NCBI RefSeq assembly: GCF_012489685.1
Contig: NC_080042.1
Span: 26,541,158 to 26,605,157, forward strand
DNA length: 64,000 nt
Direction of reading: 5' to 3'
From: Lotus japonicus
Lineage: Eukaryota > Streptophyta > Magnoliopsida > Fabales > Fabaceae
Shown here: piece after piece, positions 57,701-64,000 of the stretch
Layout of the letters: the number at the start of each line of letters is the position of its first letter
Position numbering within the stretch: the first letter of the stretch is position 1
Translations under genes and position numbers: made by a program
Notes under the pieces: model-generated
What the model was told of the DNA's origin: nothing
The model's database searches: none
Seen by the model: the letters and a program-made list of their open reading frames with translations, nothing else

Positions 57701-60217
57701 CAAACTAGCAGATACAGTTTCTGCAGCCTGCACTTCAACAACTGGGTTAGTGCAATCAGATTTCTTAACATCTGAGTCAACAACAACAGTGTCCAAAAAT
57801 TGATCAATTCAAGAATCACACATTTCAGTAGCAGTACATGTATGACAAGTGTATGACCCAGTTAGGGAAGGATAATCAGAATCATGTAGGAAATCAGATT
57901 CATGTTCATCAAGCATATCATCAAGCAATTCATCAAGCAAATCAATATGAAACACAGAATAATCTTCAGGTGGATGTTTCATAGCATCAAAAATGTTTAT
58001 CCTAACCACAATATCACCGAATTCCATAGTCAATGTTCTAGCATACACATCTATCTTGGTTCGGGCTGTCTTTAAAAATGGTCTCCCCAAAATGATAGGA
58101 ACTGTATTACGGGAAGATCCTTTTTCCATTTCAAGCACATAAAAATCAGCAGGGAAAACAAGTTCACCAACCCTAACCAAGACATCCTCTACCCAACCAG
58201 CAGGGTGTGTCGTGCTCCTATTTGCTAATTGGATGACAACACCCGTAGGTTTCAGAGGTCCAAGTGAAAGTGATTTAAAAATAGACATAGGCATTACGTT
58301 AATTGAAGCTCCTAGATCTAGCATGGCACTTTCAAATTTAGTATCACCTATGACACAAGGAACAGAAAACGTACCTGGATCCTCACACTTTTCAGGAACA
58401 TCAGAAACAGGAGCAGGTTTACCAGCTTTACCTATGATTGCAGAAACGTTTCTCCCCATGCGAACTCTTTCATTTCCCTTCAACTTCCTTTTCTGAGTGC
58501 ATAATTCTTTCAAGAACTTCGCATATCTTGGAATTTGTTTGAGTGCATCAAGTAGAAGTATGTTCACCTCCACTTTCTTGAATATCTCCAAGATTCCCTT
58601 ATCTACCTCTTCCTTCTTCTTGCTTGGCATAGCTTTCAGAGGGAATGGAAGAGGAATAGAAGGTGGCTGTACGTTGAAAGTTCTTGTGGCAATGGTCTCT
58701 GTCTCCTTTTCAGGTTCAGGATCTGGTCCATGGTCTGCATCAATTTGCTTCCCTGACCTTAGGGTGATGGCGCTCACATTTCTTGGATTGACGACCGTCT
58801 GAGAGGGAAGCTTATCAGAATTCTGGGACTGTAGCTGGTTTATTGAAGTAGCCATCTGTCTTATCTGGTTGGTCAGATTCTGAATAGATGCTTCCTACCT
58901 TTGAATGGAGGATCTGGTGTCTTGTTGGAACTGCATGTTTTGGGCTGTCATCTGCTTCAACATATCCTCCAATGAAGATTCTTTAGATTGCGGTGCAGTA
59001 TGGTTGTTAGCCTGTTGTTGCATTGGAGGAGGAACATATGGTCTAGCAGTATTCTGAAACGGTGCTTGGGCAGGTTGTGACTGATCAGACCATCTAAGAT
59101 TTGGATGATTTCTCCAGCCAGGGTTATATCTGTCAGATGACAGATCATAATTTTGCTGAGGTTGATTATTGAAAATGTTGGCAGCATATGCTTCAGGATT
59201 CTCATCTGTAGGTTCCTGCAGAGAAGGACAAACATCAGTATTATGGTCTTTAGTGCAAATGCCACAAACCTTTTCCTGTTGTGAAGGTTTATTCTGGTTC
59301 ATGGCCAATTGAGTAACCAAGGTGGCAATGGTTTCCATCCTCTTCTCAAGCTTGTCCATCCTTGGATCTGTCCCAACCTCACTAACACTTCTAACAACAT
59401 CATTACTCCTTGTGTTAAACTGTTGAGAATTAGCAGCCATCTTCTCAAATAAACGCCTGACTTCAGTAGGAGTCATGTCATTCAATGCGCCTCCACAAGC
59501 AGCATCAATGATATTTCTGTCCATGTTGTGCAGACCCTCATAGAAATACTGAACTAGGAGCTGGTCGGAAATCTGGTGATGGGGGCAGCTCACACATAGT
59601 GTCTTGAATCGTTCCCAGTATTCATATAGAGTCTCTCCATGTAGCTGCCTGATTCCTGAGATGTCTTTTCTGATTGAAGTTGTCCTAGAGGCAGGGAAGA
59701 ACTTCTCAAGAAACATTCTTTTCAGGTCGTCCCAGCTTGCAATTGAAGCAGGAGGAAGGTTATACAGCCAGGTCTATGCAGTTCCCTGAAGGGAATGAGG
59801 GAAAGCCTTCAAACAGATATGATCTTTGTCAACTTCAGGAGGCTTCATGGTGGATATGACAGTACGGAACTCCTTGATGTGCATATGAGGATCTTCACCT
59901 GCAAGACCACCAAACTTGGGCAATAAATGGATTAGTCCAGTTTTGAGTACACATGGTACATCCTCAGGATACTGGATACACAAGCTTTCGTAGGTGAAAT
60001 CAGGTGCAGCCAGCTCCCTTAGTGTTCTCTCTCGCGGTCCTTCTTCAGCCATGTTTTCAAAAACTGCAACAAATTCAGAATCAAAATCAAGGTCAGAATC
60101 AGATTCACTTAAATGAGGATCAGTAACAAAAGCTCTACGTGCTCTAATTAACCTATGAAATTCTCGATCTATTTCGGAAATAAATGGATGCAAAAACCCA
60201 TGATTCGCCCTAGTCAT
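54757..60217 (-). pseudogene. gag-pol: Athila gag-pol (element H), many stops
   Basis: A single reading frame runs from 60217 with stops after LQGTA (about 59773), SSIQR (58894), EMCDS (57808), APILEL (near 57661) and YPSCV (56707). There is a frameshift near 56075, two more stops in the integrase zinc region (near 55797 and 55742) and another frameshift near 54930. Domains in order are: Gag (KAFPHSLQG, HGETLYEYWERFK), knuckle-like CGICTKDHNTDVC, protease AMLDLGASINVMP, and RT (CIDYRRLNQAT, FMDDFTVYG at about 56911-56943). They continue with RNase H ([14 protein letters not shown]), integrase ([25 protein letters not shown]) and a GPF-like end. Most breaks are TAG or TGA replacements of sense codons. 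Confidence 0.88.
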
Positions 60218-60596
60218 GCAACACTAATCACTTGAAAGTAAAATTTTTTTTCAAACCCTAAAAAAAACTTTTGGCGGAAGGCCTTTTTTTGCGTTTTCAA
60301 AAATCGATCTCACAGCGTAGCAGTCACAGATGAATTGGAATTTTTTTTCTACCCCAAAAGCATATATAATATGTTGAATTCCGAGTTTTGGAGCAAAAGA
60401 AACGGCCGTTTGAAGTTACAGCCTAATTATCCTTCAAAAATCACTATTCCTTACCTTCAGCAACAAATCCAGTACCTACGCCAGAGATTGAACTTGAACT
60501 ACTAATACTAACTAATACTACTACTACTACTAATACTAATACTAACTCTATTGAACCTTTGGCAAGGACGATAATCCCCGGCAACGGCGCCAAATT
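60218..60596 (-). other. 5' leader of element H
   Basis: Untranslated leader between LTR and gag. Apart from the primer-binding site it contains a short run of ACT/ATACTA triplets (about 60500-60545) and no gene. Confidence 0.6.
60575..60592 (-). other. primer-binding site of element H, Asp-tRNA type
   Basis: On the minus strand TGGCGCCGTTGCCGGGGA stands four bases after the 5' LTR. It is complementary to the 3' end of aspartate tRNA, the primer usual for Athila elements. Confidence 0.88.
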
Positions 60597-61660
60597 TGAT
60601 CGAGGCCGTACCCGATACAAATAATTAATTTAGAAAACTGTAGTAACTAGGAAGTGACTCCTAGGTCGTTTCCCAAGGATTATCGTTTCAACAAAGACTC
60701 AATATTAAAAACGCACAAACGCACACACTCAAAGGGGGGGGGGGGGGGGGTTTGTGATTCAGTTTCAAGGACTAGCAGAAAGTAAAACAGATTAATAAAA
60801 TCAAGTAAAGACGGACGAATCCCTTTGTTTAGTATATCGCTGCTCAATCACGGGTATCTAAAGATCAATTCTTGTTATTAGTTTCCTAGTTCGTGAGAAT
60901 TAATTAACTAAGCGATAACTAATTCACTGATTCCTAAACTAAGCGATTAAGAATCGTTTACGCCCTAATATGAACTAAGCGAACATACATCATCTTCTAT
61001 TTCGTGAACATAAGGAATTAAGCAAACCTAAGCCAGAAGTAGAGATGAAGAAAACTAATTAGGCGAATTCTATTAAGCACTATACCTCAAGAGCGCGATA
61101 TACTTTGCAAAGGAATTCGTTCGAAGGAAGTTAGCCTTCCATGGATGGGGCGAATTCAGCAATTAAATTGGAGGAAGCAGGGAATAAAAACATAAACCCT
61201 AGCAGAGCTCTAATAATTACTGAAAAACAAAATTATATTAAATAATAGCAGAAGGCAAAAGGTAATTGTTTCTCTCAGCACAAACCCTTAAATAAGAGCT
61301 GAGATCACAAATCCTTATCAAAATCAAATCCTAAAAGATAACAATAAATCCTAACAAATCCTAAAGATAGAGTTTTAAAATAACAACCTAAATAAGTTTG
61401 AATCTTAAAGATATCAAACTTAATTTATTCCGAAATTAAATCCTAATATTTCCTAAAATACAATCTTCATTGCAGCACAATTAAATCTTCATTCCGCAAA
61501 TCTCCAAAATGCCCTTGATGTCAAATAAGACCTGAAAATAAGAATAAACGTAATTAGACCAAATAATATAAATCACTGTCAAGCAAGGTCAATTAATTAC
61601 GAATAATCATTAATAATGGCAAATTAAGGCTATGTAAAATGGGTAAAATATTGCTCATCA
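60597..61660 (-). repeat. 5' LTR of element H
   Basis: This 1064-bp LTR at the right end of the element is followed by the second CCTAG. It contains a G run near 60737-60750 that is longer than in the other LTR. Confidence 0.93.
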
Positions 61661-62317
61661 CCTAGCTCCCACAAATCTGAAGTGAGAGCGGTGGTCCTAA
61701 TTGCAATCTATTGCATTATTAGGGGCCACCCAATGGACGTGGCAAGGATCATTTATGAGAAGATGTACTCACACTACAATGTGGGTAAGGAGAAGCCTCG
61801 TCCTATCTTCCCTCACTTGATTACTGCTTTGATTCATGATGTTAGGGAGAAGGCTAGGAGACCCACATTTCCTGTGCAACAGAGGTTGTTGGTTTCCCCC
61901 ATGCTGAGCAAGGGTCGGGTGAACTAACTCTTTCAAGATTGGATGTCTAGGATGCCTCAGGAGGATGAGGAAGAGGAGGATTCGACAGAGCCAGCGGAAG
62001 AGGAAGAGGAAGAAGAGGAAGAAGAGGAAGAAGAGCAGATTAATGAAGTGGTGAATGAGGTTGTTAATCCACCTCATGCTGATCCTTCACCGGCTTGGAT
62101 GGAGGCCACTTTCGGGCGGATGTTTTTGAGGCAAGATCGCCTTCACCGGGATCTTGATCTCCACTGGAGGGGAGGAAGCACCTCAGATCCTGGATACCAA
62201 GGCCCAATGGATTTCAACACCTTGGAGCAGGGGATGATTGATTTGAGCATAATGCATGACGCCGGAATTCATCCGGATCATGGTGATGGAAGGGGCGATC
62301 ATGACCCCATGGAGTGA

Positions 62318-63516
62318 TTGTGACGAGGTAATTCTATCCTTAGTTTAGGTCATGCATGTTTAACATATTTTTCATTTGTAGATGTTGTTTTCTTTTTATC
62401 ATGCATTGTTTAGTAATTGTTTTTATTTTTGCTTTTGGGTCTTATACTTCCCTATACTCACATGCTTTTGCCTGCTAGTTGTGCTTCCCTACTTGTGTCG
62501 GTTTTGAAAATTTGTTTCTTGTGGATACTCATGTTGTTTTGGGGATGAGTGATTGTATGTGGGGAAGAGACGAGGAGACTTCGGTCTTCCGAGTGTTTCT
62601 TTAGAAAGGAGTTGGTTTGAGTCCATTAAGGGTTTATCTTTGACCCTTCACCATAAAATTTCCCTGGAGGATCCTGACTCACTTGCAATTCTTGGTTCTG
62701 TATTGATTTCACACTTTGCATGCTTTGTGATATTTGCACTATTCATGAGACTAATAGGTTTTTGAACCTCAGAGTTTTTCTTGGCTTGAATATCTGTCCC
62801 TAGTTGTCCCTTTTGAGCCTATTGAAGATTTCTTTGTTAGCTAAATGATTGGGATGGATGATAGGTTGGATTATGGGGAGTGTTGGTCCTTACATTTTGT
62901 TGGAGCTGATAATTAAAGTTTGAAAATGTCTCTTGTCCCAAGGAAAAAATGAAAAAGAAAAAAAAAAAGAAAGAGAACTCCTAATCAAAGTTGGAGTGGA
63001 AAAAAAAAGAAAAAAAAAAGAACTTGAAAAGGGGTCAAGAGACTTGTGCTAAAAGGTTTGTTGTGAAAGCTCCAGGGGTTACTATTTGGACCACACTCAA
63101 TGTGCTTTAAAAGCCTTAGTTTTCCTTAGGGATCAACCACCTTGTACTTCACCAAGCCACGCATTTCAACCCTTGTGGAGTCTCTTTGAATTTGTGCATG
63201 TTTGATCTTTGTTGCTATTGAGTGAATGACATCCAGAACCTATGAACTTGCTTGTGTGCTCAGTGCACTAAATTATATCTCATCCTAGGATTGTAGATCT
63301 ATATGCTTCTCATGATGGACTCAATACTCTTCTCTTTTCAAAAAGTTGCATGAGGTAGGTTGTTGGATCTTTTCTCTTGGAACCAGCTGTAGTTACTCTT
63401 TCCCCAGTTTTGTGGGTAGTATCCATGGTTGGGCACTTGTTTGGGAGCATTTCTTGCGCTTGAGGGCAAGCGAGTGTTTTCTACGCTCGAGGGCGAGCTG
63501 TCGTAGAGTATAGTGG
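62318..63516 (+). other. spacer between env-like ORF and 3' LTR (Athila)
   Basis: No gene is seen. Bases 62940-63021 form an A-rich purine tract interrupted by GAACTCC. Near 63450-63500 the words CTTGAGGGCAAGCGAG and CTCGAGGGCGAGC repeat, at the place where Athila elements normally have their polypurine tract. Confidence 0.6.
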
Positions 63517-64000
63517 TGTGATGACCCTATGTTAGTAGTGGTTTTAGGGTCATTTCTTTGAGTGTTTTGAGTCTTTTTCTTTGTCTCATGTAGTGTTTCA
63601 TGCATTCTCATGCATTTTTGTGTTTATTTGAGTTTGAGTTAAGTTTTGGTAATTTTATGGTTTTTTGAGGGTTGTTTTTGCATTTGTGTAGAGTTTAGGA
63701 CTTGCATGAGTTTTGCCATGATTTTGTGAGGACTAAGGTGGTTAAAAGCCCTTTGAATTTCTTGATTTTACTACTTGTCTTGGTCCTTTAGTGCTGCAGC
63801 AGGTTACTCTTGAAGAAAGAAAGCCAAAAGGGTGAAGAATTGATGAGAGCATTCAAAGGGGGGTTACAAAAAGCTGAAAAGTCCCCAAATCCGAGTGTCT
63901 GGCGCTCAAGTGCCCTCACCTGGCGCTCCAGCGCCAGCTTTCCAGAAGGGAAAGTGAAGCTTCTGCTTCATGGGCGCTCAAGCGCCCCAGGTCAGCGCTT
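63517..64000 (+). repeat. start of an Athila-type 3' LTR, cut by the window end
   Basis: The likely start is TGTGATGACC at 63517, or TGATGACC at 63519. The last 100 bases contain three short palindromes. The end of the LTR is outside the window, so the call rests on position after the spacer and the start motif. Confidence 0.5.
63901..63987 (+). repeat. cluster of three GGCGCT-type palindromes
   Basis: TGGCGCT-CC-AGCGCCA (63921-63936) and GGGCGCT-CA-AGCGCCC (63972-63987) are perfect 7-bp inverted repeats around two bases. GGCGCT-CA-AGTGCC (63901-63914) is the same with one mismatch. A fourth, partial CAGCGCTT is at the window edge. Confidence 0.8.

Larger units (their letters stand above)
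52263..61665 (-). mobile_element. Athila element H, complete but decayed, target duplication CCTAG
   Basis: LTRs at 52268-53326 and 60597-61660 both open TGATCGAGG on the plus strand and close GCTCATCA, and both sides carry CCTAG (52263-52267, 61661-61665). Orientation is minus: primer-binding site and gag lie next to the right LTR. By eye the LTRs differ at about 15 positions in 1060 plus a G-run length, so H is clearly older than B/C. It lacks an env-like ORF. Confidence 0.92.
51645..62317 (+). pseudogene. Athila/Calypso env-like ORF, split by element H
   Basis: The first part (51645-52267) starts MPAKRARFPTRAAG and includes WVDPIPIACEVMVRESYANT and the DFGAERIRSFLGL segment. It is interrupted by a TAG at 51858-51860 and then by element H. 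After the duplicated CCTAG it resumes in the same frame at 61666 (EVRAVVLIAIYCIIRGHPMD). It has a TAA at 61925-61927, an uninterrupted glutamate run and an end at 62317 (GRGDHDPME). It belongs to the plant family called putative transposon or envelope-like proteins. I see no signal peptide, and the single hydrophobic stretch (VVLIAIYCII) is short. Two stops and the insertion make it dead. Confidence 0.8.

Noticed and set aside
61943..62317. A separate glutamate-rich 124-codon gene.
   Set aside because: It is in frame with the env-like ORF upstream, separated by a single stop, and so is that protein's acidic C-terminal region.
62553..62765. A 70-codon plus-strand ORF in the Athila 3' spacer.
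   Set aside because: No recognisable motif and no counterpart in the same place of element H; length is within chance for this composition.

Overview
The window is plant nuclear DNA, most likely from a legume. That family assignment is an inference from the style of the retroelements; no host gene is present to confirm it. I recognise no host protein-coding gene, tRNA, rRNA or CRISPR array. Almost all of the 64 kb is LTR retrotransposon sequence, nested and rearranged. One 100-base run of N (22728-22827) marks a scaffold gap.

Layout. (1) 1-6389, + strand: the 3' part of a Ty3/gypsy chromovirus (Tekay/Del-like): pol, then a 4.1-kb 3' LTR that itself contains a promoter-like region, a minisatellite and an ORF. 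It sits inside (2) the gag of a minus-strand Ty1/copia Sirevirus (SIRE/Maximus-like; element A), whose gag start, primer-binding site and 5' LTR occupy 6390-8067. (3) 8068-11230: relics, namely a copia-type LTR end, a chromovirus-type LTR start, a decayed Sirevirus ORF3 and a short unclassified piece. (4) 11231-34575: a young Sirevirus composite, units B and C, arranged LTR-internal-LTR(gap)-internal-LTR and bounded by one 5-bp target duplication (TTGAT). The two units are almost identical except close to the gap, so this may be one element written twice by the assembly. (5) 34576-44158: the right side of the interrupted target, a reverse transcriptase fragment, and a diverged, internally deleted Sirevirus D. 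(6) 44159-46822: an Athila-like gag-protease ORF fused to another gag fragment. (7) About 46860-50973: the 3' half of a Tat-lineage element (integrase, a spliced antisense gene, a probable 3' LTR). (8) 50974-64000: the 3' part of an Athila/Calypso-like element with an env-like ORF and the start of its 3' LTR. That ORF is split by (9) a complete but decayed minus-strand Athila element H, 52268-61660, with CCTAG target duplications.

How the genes work together. Each family encodes the usual retrotransposition set: Gag (particle and RNA binding), protease, integrase, reverse transcriptase and RNase H. In the Sireviruses gag and pol lie in different frames (+1), and a large ORF3 with coiled coils follows pol. 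Between ORF3 and the 3' LTR lies a short antisense gene with its own TATA-like box. Codon comparison between units C and D suggests purifying selection on that antisense gene. The Tat element carries an unrelated antisense gene, with a clear 86-nt intron. The antisense ORF of the Sireviruses, the ORF inside the chromovirus LTR, and the resemblance between copia ORF3 and the Athila env-like ORF are the most interesting signals here.
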